Source of the DNA: Symbiodinium natans
Lineage: Eukaryota; Sar; Dinophyceae; Suessiales; Symbiodiniaceae
Assembly (NCBI GenBank): GCA_905221605.1
Contig: CAJNDS010002103.1
Span: 374,581 to 438,580 of the forward strand
Length of the DNA: 64,000 nucleotides
Direction: 5' to 3'
Notes under the pieces: generated by a model
Told to the model about the DNA's origin: nothing
Seen by the model: only the letters and a program-made list of their open reading frames with translations
The model's database searches: none
Position numbers and translations under genes: made by a program
In this document: positions 52,212 through 62,582 of the stretch, piece after piece
How positions within the stretch are numbered: the first letter of the stretch is position 1
Layout: each line of letters opens with the position of its first letter

Positions 52212-52405
52212 CGGGTTTAGGGGTTTAGGGGTTTAGGGGTTTAGGGGTTTAGGGGTTTAGGGGTTTAGGGGTTTAGGGGTTTAGGGGTTTAGGGGTTTAG
52301 GGGGTTAGGGGGTTAGGGGTTTAGGGGTTTAGGGGTTTAGGGGTTTAGGGGTTTAGGGGTTTAGGGGTTTAGGGGTTTAGGGGTTTAGGGGTTTAGGGGT
52401 TTAGG
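52212..52405 (+). repeat. TTTAGGGG octamer minisatellite
   Basis: About 24 units of GGGGTTTA with one extra G, directly after ordinary TTTAGGG units (52166-52200). Confidence 0.98.
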
Positions 52406-52768
52406 GTTTATCTCCTTAAGCCTTCCCAAAGGTCAGGTTCACAATGAAACCCCTTGACCAAGAGGACCCCCAAACAAAAACAACCCCCCCACCCCCTCTT
52501 CCTCGTCCGTGGCGTTCAGGCCCTCCTAAAGCTTAACCAAGAATTTCCCAGACATTCTACATGAAGTCCTACCCCAGTCCCCCCAAAAAGAGCAATGACT
52601 AAAGTACTTTCTCTTGTTTAGGGTATGTAGGTTACCCAAGGCAAATCTTAAAGGGCAAAGATTTAGGGTTCAGGGCTTCGGTGCCTAACTAGACACTAAA
52701 CCCTACAAACCTTAGGGTTTAGGGTTTAGGGTTTAGGGTGTAGGGTTGAGGGCATCAGTCCAAGCTAC

Positions 52769-52820
52769 GCTGGCCCGTTCGAGCTCCGCGTGCTCGGCCA
52801 ACAGTGCCTGGCGCTCGCGC
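52769..52820 (-). CDS. Coiled-coil exon
   Basis: One base plus RERQALLAEHAELERAS. Acceptor CGACCCAG, GT donor (AGC/GTAGCTTG). Phase 0 into 52102. Confidence 0.85.
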
Positions 52821-53049
52821 CTGGGTCGCCCAGAGAAGCCAAGACCCCTTATCTAAGAGGTGGAGAGAGGATTGAGAGGCGGGGGAGGGAGTAGGGTTTA
52901 GGGTTTAGGGTTTATAGGTACCTAGAATAACCAGGATATGGACACAACGACTAGGGCATGTTCGCTCTTATACGTTACGGGTGCATACAAACTCGAACCG
53001 AACCCCGATAAACCCTAGAGCCGAGAGCCTAGAGCCCGCACAAGAGGTC

Positions 53050-53330
53050 TTGACCTTCCGTGGGCTGAGAAGTTTAGGGTTTAGGGTTTAGGGTTTAGGG
53101 TTTAGGGTTAGGGTTTAGGGTTTAGGGTCACCCGATGGAACCTGCTGTACAACAGGCAGACCCGACTTAAGGCCCATAACTTGCAGTCAGGTCGATCCCC
53201 ATGTATCCGGGGAAAGGGCTTGAAGCACCAAGGAGTCAGCACTACGGCAGCTTGGGTTTCAGAGTTTCAGGGATTCAGGGTTTAGGGTTTTAGGGTTTAG
53301 GGTTTAGGGTTTAGGGTTTAGGGTTTAGGG
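53050..53330 (+). repeat. TTTAGGG tracts
   Basis: Tracts at 53070-53130 and 53270-53330. 53335-54150 holds degenerate repeat and an inverted pair around AAACAC; one very weak exon candidate (LLLRQP near 53350) is not called. Confidence 0.9.
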
Positions 53331-54154
53331 TTGTTCTCTAACACGCTACTGGGTTGCCGCAAAAGCAACTGAAAACAAGCGACCACATCTCGGAGCCAGA
53401 CCCTGTAGCATATTTTTCTACTTCTCACTTGGCTGCACTTAGCCGGGTAGCGATAAATTTGAGTTTTAGCTGCCTTATTAAGAAACCCAGTAAGCCCAAA
53501 AAGGCTAAGGATCTAAACTTACAATAAAGCACCTTACAGCTCAGTTCTTACACCAGCAACACGGTCGGGTGTAGGGTTTAGGGTTAAGGTTTTGGGATTA
53601 GGGTTTTTCAAGTTTAGGGGGTCTTGCTACTCGTAATTTGGATAGGGCATGGGGGGGGGGGGGAGTATTATTGTGTTTTTATATGGGAGCCAAAGGCTTT
53701 AGGGCCTTTAGGGCCTGCACAATAGTATAATGACATCGTAACATACCCCAGAGCCTAGACCCTAAAACCCGAAACCCATAGTGGCAGAAGAAAAATGGAA
53801 CACTTTATTTGCTAGAGTCATTGTCTAAGAGCGTAGTGGAAAAATATGAAGTAGGGTTGATATTTCTTGTATCTTCAAAAGGACACCCAAGGTATACACT
53901 CACCAATACTAAAAGGAACCTTAAAACCACACTCACCAAAAACCGTAATATAAAACCCTGCTTCATATGGGTCGGAATAGTTACAGATAGCATACCCTGC
54001 TGGTTCCTATAATAATCGCCCAATACCCCATTCAAATTACGAGTAGAAATGGCCCCTGTAATAGTTGAGGGAGTGCCCTAAACCCTAAACCCTAAACCCT
54101 GAACCCTAAACCCTAAAACCTAAACCCTAAACCCCTAACCCCTAAGCCCTAAAC

Positions 54155-54245
54155 CTTTCCGAGCTGCCCCTGCACATCCTCGGCATCCCGCAAGGCCGCT
54201 CGAAGCTCGGCGCATTCCAGGGCCAACTGTCGGCCCTCGTTTTCC
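54155..54245 (-). CDS. Coiled-coil exon
   Basis: One base, ENEGRQLALECAELRAALRD then AEDVQGQLGK. Acceptor CCCCTCAG directly after CCCTAAA. The donor is the telomeric unit itself (AAAG/GTTTAGGG). Confidence 0.9.
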
Positions 54246-54526
54246 CTGAGGGGTTTAGGGCTTAGGGTTTAGGATTTAGGGTTTAGGATTTAGGATTAGG
54301 GTTTAGGATTTAGGGTTTAGGATTTACAGTTTAGAATTTAGGATTTAGGATTCAGGGTTTAGGGTTCTAGAAGTTCAGGAGTTCGGAGTTCTGGAAGACG
54401 AGAGGGGAGACCGGATCCTGACCGGGAGGTCTGCTTCCTGTAACACACCGTATTCAGCAACCTGTGCTTGCTAAATTGCTTCTTATCTATCATCCATGCA
54501 AGTAAACAAGTTGAAGTTCCTCTTTG

Positions 54527-54640
54527 TATCCCAGCAACCAAATTTTTTAATCAGGGCACCCTTTTTTGGTTGGTTACTTGAGAAGGGAACCCAGAACCCA
54601 AAAAAAGGGGTAAAGGGTATTTATTGGGCTGCCAAGTCCT
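54527..54640. repeat. Inverted repeat family B copy
   Basis: TTTGTATCCCAGCAACC faces TATTTATTGGGCTGCCAAG. Confidence 0.75.
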
Positions 54641-54675
54641 TAGCAGCAGCCCAGCCGAATCGGTCCTCTGAACAT

Positions 54676-54811
54676 CTACAAGGAGGGGCCCCCCTTACTA
54701 TACTAACTGTAGTCAAGGGACTTATAACCTAATTTAGGATCCTTATAACCCAATTTAGGGATCTTATAACTCTACTTATGACTAGGGGGGGGGGGCCTCC
54801 TTGTAAGAAGG
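54676..54811. repeat. Inverted repeat family I copy
   Basis: CTACAAGGAGGGGCCCCC faces GGGGGGGCCTCCTTGTAAG, with TATAACCCAATTTAGG inside. Confidence 0.8.
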
Positions 54812-54855
54812 CTTGGCAACAGACAAGTACGGGAGCGGGCTGACTTCGGCGTTGC

Positions 54856-54886
54856 TTTGACGCAAGGCTGCGTCGCAGCTTGAATG
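54856..54886 (-). CDS. Coiled-coil exon
   Basis: In phase with the next exon it reads FKLRRSLAS with split codons at both ends. Acceptor CATGCAG, GC donor (AAA/GCAACG). Confidence 0.65.
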
Positions 54887-55383
54887 CTGCATGCCTAAAC
54901 CCTAAACCCCTAAACCCCTAAACCCTAAACCCTAAACCCTAAACCTTAAACCCTAAACCCTATAAACCCTAAACCCTAAACCCTAGCTCTTCACGAAAAG
55001 ACTCTTGAGACTTGTTTCACTGTTGTGGAGGCCCACAGGCTCCTCATTTGGACTCAAAAACTTGCTTGGCGACTTGAGAACGCGGCTTAAACCGATGGTG
55101 CCAGCGAAGGCCCTCATGTTTGGGGTTGGGGGTTTAGGATTAGGGTTTAAGGTTTAGGGTTTAGGGTTTAGGATTAGGGTTTAGGGTTTAGGGCTTAAGC
55201 ATTCCAGCAGGGCCTTCTTCCGTCCCCAAATCCTCACAATGTTGATCTCAGACAAACCCCTACACAGCCCCCAAGTTTAGGGTTTTAGGGCTACTCCCCC
55301 CCCTCTCTACTCCGCCCGCCCCCCCCCCCCCCAGGGTTCCGCCCTTAAATAACCTTAATTAAGCTTAATTATCCCTAACCGGG

Positions 55384-55492
55384 TTTCCGACATTCGGGGT
55401 GCCTTAGTGGGATCCTTCTTTTTGGGTGGATCCTACTATTTGGGGGGGGGGGGGGGGGGTCCATATTAGGGGGCCCCTTATTTTCGTGGAAG
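55384..55492. repeat. Family E inverted repeat with G18 run
   Basis: GGGTTTCCGACATT faces TTATTTTCGTGGAAGCCC, with a G run at 55442-55459. 54990-55380 holds degenerate TTTAGGG units and a poly-C run. Confidence 0.7.
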
Positions 55493-55501
55493 CCCAAGTG
55501 C

Positions 55502-55592
55502 TTCCAGAGTGCAGGCTCTCGATCTGTGCGCCGGTCTCCGCCCGAATGTCAGCCACTTCCTGCTGAAAATGCTGGAGCTCGCAGATGGTCGC
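55502..55592 (-). CDS. Coiled-coil exon
   Basis: ATICELQHFQQEVADIRAET then GAQIESLHSG plus one base. Acceptor CTACGGCAG, GC donor. Phase 0 from 56478. Confidence 0.85.
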
Positions 55593-55611
55593 CTGCCGTA
55601 GATTGGGTTGT

Positions 55612-55824
55612 GCCCCCTGGTACTTAACAGTCCTTAATAGCTAGGTTGCCCAGTAACCTAGGATTAAAAAGGGTGCCCTTTCTTGCTTAAAGGGGTTTAT
55701 AGGGGAACCTAGAGCCCCCAAAAAGGGAATAAGGGCACTACTGGGCATCCCAGATAGGGATTATAGTACCCCCCTGTTATAATCTCTATTGAGGATTGTT
55801 AGTATAAGGGGGAACATCCCGAGG
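55612..55824. repeat. Family A element with a family B element inserted in it
   Basis: TTGGGTTGTGCCCCCTGG...AACAGTCCTTAATAG is cut at 55638 by a complete family B copy (TAGGTTGCCCAG...CTGGGCATCCCA to 55753); then GATAGGGATTATAGTACC... and the right arm of A follow. Confidence 0.85.
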
Positions 55825-56037
55825 CATAGACATGGCTGCCGGGTTGGATCCTCTTTGCAAAACCTTAAACCCTAAACCCTAAACCCTAAACCCCTAAACC
55901 CTAAACCCTAAATCCCGTGGCAAAGATGAGTTCTCAACATGTTGGCCATCCTGGGTATGCACCCTACACGCGCACCCCATACATCGATCCGCATTCAACT
56001 GACTTGAGGCAGCAAAGCCTAACCTTATGTGCCCTAA

Positions 56038-56135
56038 GCCTACAGCCCCCTTGGGAATTGTTTTTTGCTTAAATAAAACCCAAGAAGATATTTAAAAAAT
56101 AATTGTTGTTAAGGTTCTAAGGGGAGTATAGAAAC
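56038..56135. repeat. Inverted repeat family J (TCTAAGGGGAGT ends)
   Basis: Copies at 33611-33677 plus 36337-36360 (split by the pogo-like element), here, and 60885-60992. Contains AAATAAAACCCAAGAAG. No exon from 55830 to 56477. Confidence 0.65.
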
Positions 56136-56477
56136 CCTACATCCTCTCACGATGCAAACGTTAAGTTCAACAGGCTATCACAAGAACAAAGAAGCGACTG
56201 CGCAGAGGAAAACCGACCCAGCTGAAAGCATCCAGAAATGCTAAACCCTAAACCCTAAACCCTAAACCCTAGACCCTAAACCCTAAAACCGAGTATCATA
56301 CAGGCCCGAATTACTCATATTGAGGGGACGTAGTGTACGTACCCCACGAAAAAAAGATCGCCCTAAATCCCAAACCCGAAGCCCTAAACCCGAAAGCCAA
56401 AACTTACCAGGTAACCTAAACCCCTAAACCCAAAACCCAAAACCCACACGGTAAAACTCTTTCGGATGGACACAGAC

Positions 56478-56528
56478 CTGGTGGCGGAGGCAGCTGGCTC
56501 GGTGGTCTCTGCACTCACCCCGGACCTC
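56478..56528 (-). CDS. Coiled-coil exon
   Basis: Exactly 17 codons, EVRGECRDHRASCLRHQ. Acceptor CTTCGCAG, GT donor (CAG/GTCTGTG). Phase 0 on both sides. Confidence 0.8.
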
Positions 56529-56799
56529 CTGCGAAGTAGGCTTGAGGTTGCCACTATAGGGTGTGGGGCTTAGGGTTTAGGGCTTAGGGTTTAGGATTTG
56601 GGGCTTAGGGCTTGGGGCTTAGGGTGTTGGGTTAGGCTTAATCTTAATCCCCTTTGTAACACTTACATACACCTTCTATAGTCCCGTACATACCTAAGTA
56701 GCCCCTAAATACCCCGCAAAGAGCCCCTCAGGTCCCTAAGTAGGGTCCCTCCTTTGGTCCCTTGACGTGTGGGGTCACGGGTTTGCGGGGCTAACCTTT

Positions 56800-56930
56800 A
56801 ACACACACATATATATATATATCGATATATATGCATATATATATATATATATCAGTGCACGATTTAGGGATTACAGTAGGGCCGGCTGTAGGGCTCTATA
56901 ATATGCGGGGGGGGGGGGGGGGGGGGTGGA
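56800..56930. repeat. TATA microsatellite and G run
   Basis: ATATAT runs at 56808-56855 and a G run of about 19 at 56908. 56530-57415 holds no exon. Confidence 0.95.
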
Positions 56931-57415
56931 TTTAGGGTTTAGGGTGTAAGGTTCGGGTCGAAACTATATGTTCAGGGGGTAGAACTACCAACACTTTCAG
57001 ACCTTCAGCCCACACTTTGGGAAGCCCTGAATGCAATCTACCAGCTAGAACTACTCAAAGGGGGCATATCTAGCTTTCGTAAGAAGTATCATAAACTCCA
57101 GGTTTCAGGAATGAAAAGGCAAGAACACAAACGACTTTAGAGATCCTAACCAATATATAATGTGGACCTGTTTTGTAAAAAAAGGACAAGTTGGTCTAAG
57201 CAGGATCCAGCATCGGTCCTGGCGCTGAGGGGTGACCTATAAGACCTATAACAAGACAAGCCTCCCGGGCCTCGAAGGCACATCGGATCAATAGGGTTTA
57301 GGGTTTAGGGTTTAGGGTTTATGGTTTAGGGTTTAGGGACTTCGACTGTTTTTCGTTTTTTTTGGTTAGGGTGGCGGGGGGAAGCGGGAATTTGAACAGC
57401 TTCTCACATTGAGAC

Positions 57416-57487
57416 TTCAAGGCTTGCCCGCTCCTCCAACAGGCGTGTCAGATGAGCGAGGTCGGCCTCCCGGCGATCGGCCACTGC
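57416..57487 (-). CDS. Coiled-coil exon
   Basis: Exactly 24 codons, AVADRREADLAHLTRLLEER then ASLE. Acceptor GCCAGAG, GT donor (GAA/GTCTCAAT). Phase 0 on both sides. Confidence 0.85.
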
Positions 57488-58065
57488 CTCTGGCAAGTCC
57501 GGGTCGCAAGGGTATGACAAGAAGTTAGGCAACAGTGCGGCACATAGAGCCTTAATTCTAAACCCTAAACACTAAACCCTAAGCCCCAAACACCAAACCC
57601 CAACCCCTGAACCCTAAATCCTGCAGCTCTGAAGCTGCAAAAGCCATTGGGCAACCACAAGAACTGATCGGAACTAGGGCGCAGGAACATGTCAGCATAT
57701 CTACACACTACATACAAACATTCACTTAAGAACAGACATTCAAGGGTTTAGGGTTTAGGGTTTGGGGTTTAGGGTTTAGGGTTTAGGGTTTGGGGTTTGG
57801 GGTTTGGGGTTAGGGAAACCTTGCGACTTACATCATAGAATCGCCCCAAGGAAACTCTACAATCCCTACCCCTAAAGGAAACTCTACAATCCCTACCCCT
57901 AAACCCTGAACCGTAAACCCTGAACCCTAATATCTAAAAGCAGATTTAGGGTTTAGTAGGGTTTAGGGTTTAGGGTTTACCCTTAAGAATAACCCGGTAG
58001 TAGGTTTGGGTCTTTTTGGGGGTTCTACTTGTTGGATCCTCTAAGAAGTCTGGTTTGCCCTCCAC

Positions 58066-58123
58066 AAATTGGGATCGTGCCTCCATAGTGACTTCCTTCG
58101 CCTTCTGCGCGGCCGTCTCGCTC
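58066..58123 (-). CDS. Coiled-coil exon
   Basis: One base plus SETAAQKAKEVTMEARSQF. Acceptor GCCTTGAG, GT donor (TTT/GTGGAGGG). Phase 0 into 57416. Confidence 0.85.
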
Positions 58124-58719
58124 CTCAAGGCCAAATACCCTTAAGGATCCATGTACCTAAATAGGGTTTAGGGTTTAGGGTTTAGGGTTTAGGGTTCAGT
58201 ATGTACTTAATTGGGCCTTAAATTAAAGGGGCTCCCACATATGAGCTTGAAAGCCCAACAAGTATCTATATAGGTACGTGGATCCATAGGAATAACCCCC
58301 CCCCCCCCCCCCCACCCCCCGGATCAAGGCATCCCAGGCCCTGCAAGGTCCAACACAAACAGAACCCCAAAAAGTACCCCTATACTACTCTTGGGTCATT
58401 CTTAGCAACCCTTAGGGGAGATCTACTTTGGGGATCCTGCGCAGCGGGCTTAAAAAGGGTGCACTTTTTTGCTTAAAGGGGTTTATAGAGGAACCTAAAC
58501 CCCGCAAAAAGGGAATAAGGGTACTACTGGGCACCCTAGAACACTAGAAGTAGCCAAGATGCTTGCGTTTTGGTCAGCGTAAGGATCGTGGTTCAGGGCG
58601 CCCCTGAGAATGTAAACCTATATGGCCGGCAACAAAGGGCGACATGGACTCAAGAAGTATGGATCATCTTCCCTAGTTTGTGAAGGTAGAGAAGGTGTTA
58701 CTCTTGGTAGTTCTAGTTC

Positions 58720-58785
58720 TTGTAACCCTAAACCCTAAACCCTAAACCCTAAACCCTAAACCCTAAACCCTAAACCCTAAACCCC
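58720..58785 (-). repeat. CCCTAAA tract
   Basis: Nine units. 58130-58720 holds TTTAGGG, family G, a poly-C run of about 22 (58298), family L and a partial family B. Confidence 0.95.
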
Positions 58786-58789
58786 TAGC

Positions 58790-58844
58790 CGAGGTTCTTC
58801 AAGGCATCTGCCTGCTGGCGATGCTGGAAGGCCTCATCCTCCAG
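58790..58844 (-). CDS. Coiled-coil exon
   Basis: LEDEAFQHRQQADALKNL plus one base. Acceptor GTGCTGAG, GC donor (CTCG/GCTAGGGG) just before the telomeric tract. Confidence 0.85.
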
Positions 58845-58859
58845 CTCAGCACACGCCGT

Positions 58860-59065
58860 CCTTGGCTTTAGGGTGCAGGGCTTAGGGCTTATAGGGCTTA
58901 GGGCTTAGTGCTTAGGGTTTCGGGTTTAGGGTTTAGGGCTTAGGGTTTAGGGTTTAGGGTTTAGGGTTGGGCTTCGGGTTTAGGGTTCAGGGTTAAGTGT
59001 TTAGGGCTTCTGGTTTAGGGTTTGGGGTTTTGGGCTTCGGGTTTAGTGTTTAGGGCTTAGGGTGT
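58860..59065 (+). repeat. Degenerate TTTAGGG/GCTTAGGG tract
   Basis: Mixed heptamers and octamers with TTCGGG variants. Confidence 0.9.
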
Positions 59066-59134
59066 AGCGTTTAAGGGCTCGAACTTGGGGATCCAGACAA
59101 GAGGACTTGAGAAAAGGGATTTGTAGCATGGGCT

Positions 59135-59243
59135 TGGGATGTTCCCCCTTATACTAACAGTCGTTCATAGGGATTGTAGTACCCCCTATTATAATCCCTA
59201 CTCGGGACTGTTAGTATAAGGGGGGGGGGGGGAGCATCCCAAA
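59135..59243. repeat. Inverted repeat family A copy
   Basis: GGGATGTTCCCCCTTATACT faces AGTATAAGGGGGGGG...GCATCCCAAAG, with an expanded G run in the right arm. No exon between 58850 and 59620. Confidence 0.85.
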
Positions 59244-59620
59244 GCATGGCTGTTAATACACTCAGCAATATTTGTAAGGAGCCCTATATACACTCCCCAG
59301 CTATATAAACCCGACTTTCGATTGGTTTCCCAGCTATTCGGCTTTTGTAAGGATTTGGATTTGGGAATTTCATGGCTTGTGGCCTGTAGGGCGTCTAATT
59401 TCTCTTGGTTTTGGGACCAGTGCTGCGCTTTCAGGCGTTCAGATGAGCCAGTCGTGTACCTCAGGTGGATCACGGAGACGCGCGCGCACACTCGCAAGGG
59501 TCCGTCGGCCTAGACAAAATTCCTAAACAGCCCTGCAAACCTGCTGGAAACCTCATGCAAACCGAGACCGCAAACCTTCCTGACCCTAAACCCTAAACCC
59601 TAGCCCCTAAAGCCTCGAAC

Positions 59621-59671
59621 AAGGGGCGTGAGCTTTCGGCAAAGCTCCTCCTCCACCTGGTGTCTCGAGAC
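59621..59671 (-). CDS. Coiled-coil exon
   Basis: Exactly 17 codons, VSRHQVEEELCRKLTPL. Acceptor CCTGAAG, GT donor (CTT/GTTCGAGG). Phase 0 on both sides. Confidence 0.75.
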
Positions 59672-60029
59672 CTTCAGGGGAGTACCGACAGCGGATGATG
59701 AAAAGCTCCTTTCAGGCTAAAGGGGCTTATACTAGGTTGGCCCTTTAATAAGACCTCTGAAATACATTCCTCCACATGATCCTCCTGAACCCACTTAGGG
59801 GAAATCTAGTATATAAACACATAATTAGTGAATTGAAAAAGCATATACATATACATATATTCATAATATCCCAAGGCACCCACCCTGTTGAAGAGTGTAA
59901 AAAAAGGTGGCCAGGCTGGGCTGGGCTCAGGGTTCCTGGTCTTGGGCCTTCGAAGCTCCGAGATGGGTTTAGGGTTTAGGATTTAGGGTTTAGGGTTTAG
60001 GTTTAGGGTGTTCTGACAGCTTCATGGAC

Positions 60030-60050
60030 CAAGGGCGCAAACGCCGACTC
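60030..60050 (-). CDS. Coiled-coil exon, very short
   Basis: Seven codons, ESAFAPL. Acceptor CTTTCAG, GT donor (TTG/GTCCATG). Phase 0 with both neighbours. Confidence 0.6.
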
Positions 60051-60077
60051 CTGAAAGTGAAAAAGCAAGCGGGTTCT

Positions 60078-60233
60078 TAGTAGGGAATGAGGGAATGAGG
60101 TAACCTACATCCTCCCTTAAAGGCTAGGTTGCCCAGTAACCTAGGATTAAACAGGGTGCCCTTTTTTGCTTAAAGGGGTTTATAGGGGAACCCAGAGCCC
60201 CAAAAAAGGGAATAAGGGCACTACTGGGCATCC
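60078..60233. repeat. Half family F followed by complete family B
   Basis: AGGGAATGAGGGAATGAGG at 60082 lacks its partner arm. A complete family B (TAGGTTGCCCAG...CTGGGCATCCTA) begins at 60123. 60240-61041 holds a second family B (60647-60862) and family J (60885-60992); no exon. Confidence 0.75.
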
Positions 60234-61041
60234 TAGAAGGGTACATATGGGGCCCTAGCTGAAGTTGAAAGTTTTCAGGGTTTATAACGTTTAGGGTTTT
60301 TGGGCGTGCCAATGTAAACCCCCTCAAAGCTTGAAGACACCGCGCGAGGCCCAGGGAGAAGGTATCAGTTTCAGGGCATCGGGTAGGTGCGTGCTTTAGG
60401 GTTTTCCGAAACCCACGCAACCTTTCACAAGAGGGTTTACGGACTAGGGTAGCTTCCCTCATCTAAAGGGTACACCGGTTGGGTACCTCGGGCAACCTTG
60501 AGCAACCCGATACAGACGTCTGAGCAGGGCCGGTAGTGCAAGTAACTTCAACCCTAAACCCTAAAGCGCAGACTTCCCCTTTCGTAGGCCTAAAGCGATC
60601 GTTCCTCGTTCTTAAGGGTCTAGAGGCTTCTCTGGTAAGAAGGCTTGGTAGCCCAGTAACCGTATTCTCGTAAGGACACCCCTGTATGCTTAATCCCTCT
60701 TCCCCTAGGAAGAAAACAGGATCCTTTTTGTTCATTTATAAGAAAGCCCATAACCCAAAAAGTAAAGAGGATCCCTAACACTGATCTAGTATGGGCTGGT
60801 TCCTGTATACGGGAACCTTGAACCAAAAAAAGAAGGAAAGGCTACCAGTAACCTACCAAGTCTGGGCTCTCTTGGATGTCCCCCTTTTCCTACACTCCCC
60901 TTAGAATCTTATGAAAACTAGTATCTTAAACCCTAATTAGATTAGGGTTTAAGATCTTAGTTTTGATAAGATTCTAAGGGGAGAATGAGAGCGACAAATT
61001 ACCGTTCCTTAGGGTGTAGAGGCTTCTCCGGTGCGAAGGGC

Positions 61042-61095
61042 CAATTCCCCCGCCCTGCTTTGGAGAGTGCCAGCCTGTTGTTGGAGGTCCCGCGC
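61042..61095 (-). CDS. Coiled-coil exon
   Basis: Exactly 18 codons, ARDLQQQAGTLQSRAGEL. Acceptor GCGTGAG, GC donor (TTG/GCCCTTCG). Phase 0 on both sides. Confidence 0.85.
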
Positions 61096-61609
61096 CTCAC
61101 GCGGGGTAATCCCTAAGCCCCTGAGCCCTAAAACCCTAAAACCCAAAAACCCAAAAACCCAAAAACCCCAAAACCCTAAACCCCTGAAGCTTAAGACCCC
61201 AAACCTTGATAGCCTACAATCCTCAACCAGGGTGTCAGGGCTCATAATTAGTGGGCTTAGGGTTTAGGGTTGGGGTTTAGGGCTGGGGTTTAGGTTTAGG
61301 GTTTAGGGTTCAGGGTTCAGGGTTTAGTATAGGGATTTTGGACTTGCGGTTTCACATCTTGGGTTGGGGACTTCGGACGTTTTGCTGACCTGAACTGTAG
61401 ACCTACGTACCATAAAACTCTGGCACGCCCTTTTGACAGGGCTCGGCGTGCCCGTGTGAATCCAAACCCCACTTTGGACCCTGCAAAAAAGTATACTTTT
61501 TTAATTAAGGTAGAAGTAGCTATAATTAGAACCCAGAACCCAACAAACAGTATTAAAGTATAGTACTCCAAAACCCAGAAAAGCAACCCCACACCAGAAA
61601 TCCATCAAC

Positions 61610-61648
61610 ATCCTTCTGAATCGTGAGCAAGGCCTCCGTCTCAATGCG
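61610..61648 (-). CDS. Coiled-coil exon
   Basis: Exactly 13 codons, RIETEALLTIQKD. Acceptor ATTGGAG, GT donor (GAT/GTTGATGG). Phase 0 into 61042. Confidence 0.8.
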
Positions 61649-61735
61649 CTCCAATTCCCCCCCCCCCCCCCCCCCCCAACAAAAAAGATAAAAACAAAAA
61701 ATGCTGCTTCTACCGGTGGTGCCCGGGCCTACAGC

Positions 61736-61753
61736 GGTGTCTTCCAGCGAAAC
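61736..61753 (-). CDS. Coiled-coil exon, very short
   Basis: VSLEDT with acceptor GGTAGAG and GC donor; phase 0 on both sides. It may extend into AVGPGTTGR. Confidence 0.5.
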
Positions 61754-61808
61754 CTCTACCCTAAACCCCAGCCACAAACCCCAAAACCTTAAACCCGAAA
61801 CCCCGAAG

Positions 61809-61847
<39 letters not shown>
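61809..61847 (-). repeat. Poly-C run of 39
   Basis: Uninterrupted C tract, the longest homopolymer of the window. Confidence 0.95.
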
Positions 61848-61849
<2 letters not shown>

Positions 61850-61965
61850 CAACGAAACCCTAAACCCCCAAACCCCCAAACCCCTAAACCCCTAACCCCT
61901 AAGCCCTAAACCCTAAACCCTAAACCCCCGACCCCCCAAATCCTGTAAAACTCCAAGCTTCCTGC

Positions 61966-61998
61966 CTGCGTGTCCAGCACATCCTCCAGCCGCCGGGC
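61966..61998 (-). CDS. Coiled-coil exon
   Basis: Exactly 11 codons, ARRLEDVLDTQ. Acceptor TTCGAAG, GC donor (CAG/GCAGGAAG). CCCTAAA tract left and TTTAGGG tract right. Confidence 0.75.
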
Positions 61999-62039
61999 CT
62001 TCGAAGCTTCACCCGTTGCCGTGTAAATTCAGCGAGCGA

Positions 62040-62148
62040 AGGGTTTAGGGTTTAGGGTTTAGGGTTTAGGGTTTAGGGTTTAGGGTTTAGGGTTTAGGGT
62101 TTAGGGTTTAGGGTTTAGGGTTTAGGGTTTAGGGTTTAGAGTTTAGGG
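62040..62148 (+). repeat. TTTAGGG tract
   Basis: About 15 units. No exon from 62150 to 62546. Confidence 0.97.
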
Positions 62149-62546
62149 TGATTTAGGGTCCAGGTCCTAAAGGTCTTGGGGCATGAACCCGATACGGGGC
62201 ATTTGACTTCGATCTCTGGCGCCTTCTTCATCAGGCGAACTGGGGAAGTCAAGATCGGGCTTTGGATTCAGGCTCCGGTGTGGAGATCTTTAGGGCGGTC
62301 GGGTGGTCTACTGTTCTTTCGATAAACCTAAACCCCTGAGACCTAAACCCTAACCCTAAACTGCAGCCTAAACCCTAAACGTGCCCAACGAAGCTCAGAG
62401 GGGAGCTACTTTCTAGAGTCTTCAGGTCAAGGGGATGAGCGCTCCAGGTTACTGTGACATTCTGGGTAGGGTTTTATGAATCTAAACCCTCAACCCGTTA
62501 GGGATTTAGGGTTTAGGGTTAGGGTTTTCTGCGATAAGGAGCCAGC

Positions 62547-62582
62547 CTTGGCGTTGGAAGTGGCCAGCCTCTGCGCGTGGTC
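62547..62582 (-). CDS. Coiled-coil exon
   Basis: Exactly 12 codons, DHAQRLATSNAK. Acceptor ATTTGCAG, GC donor (AAG/GCTGGC). Phase 0 on both sides. Confidence 0.75.

Noticed and set aside
6575-62148. Reading the window as a chromosome end or subtelomere because of the many telomere repeats
   Set aside because: The tracts are short, of both orientations, spread over the whole 57 kb and arranged around exons of a coding gene; no terminal array is seen.
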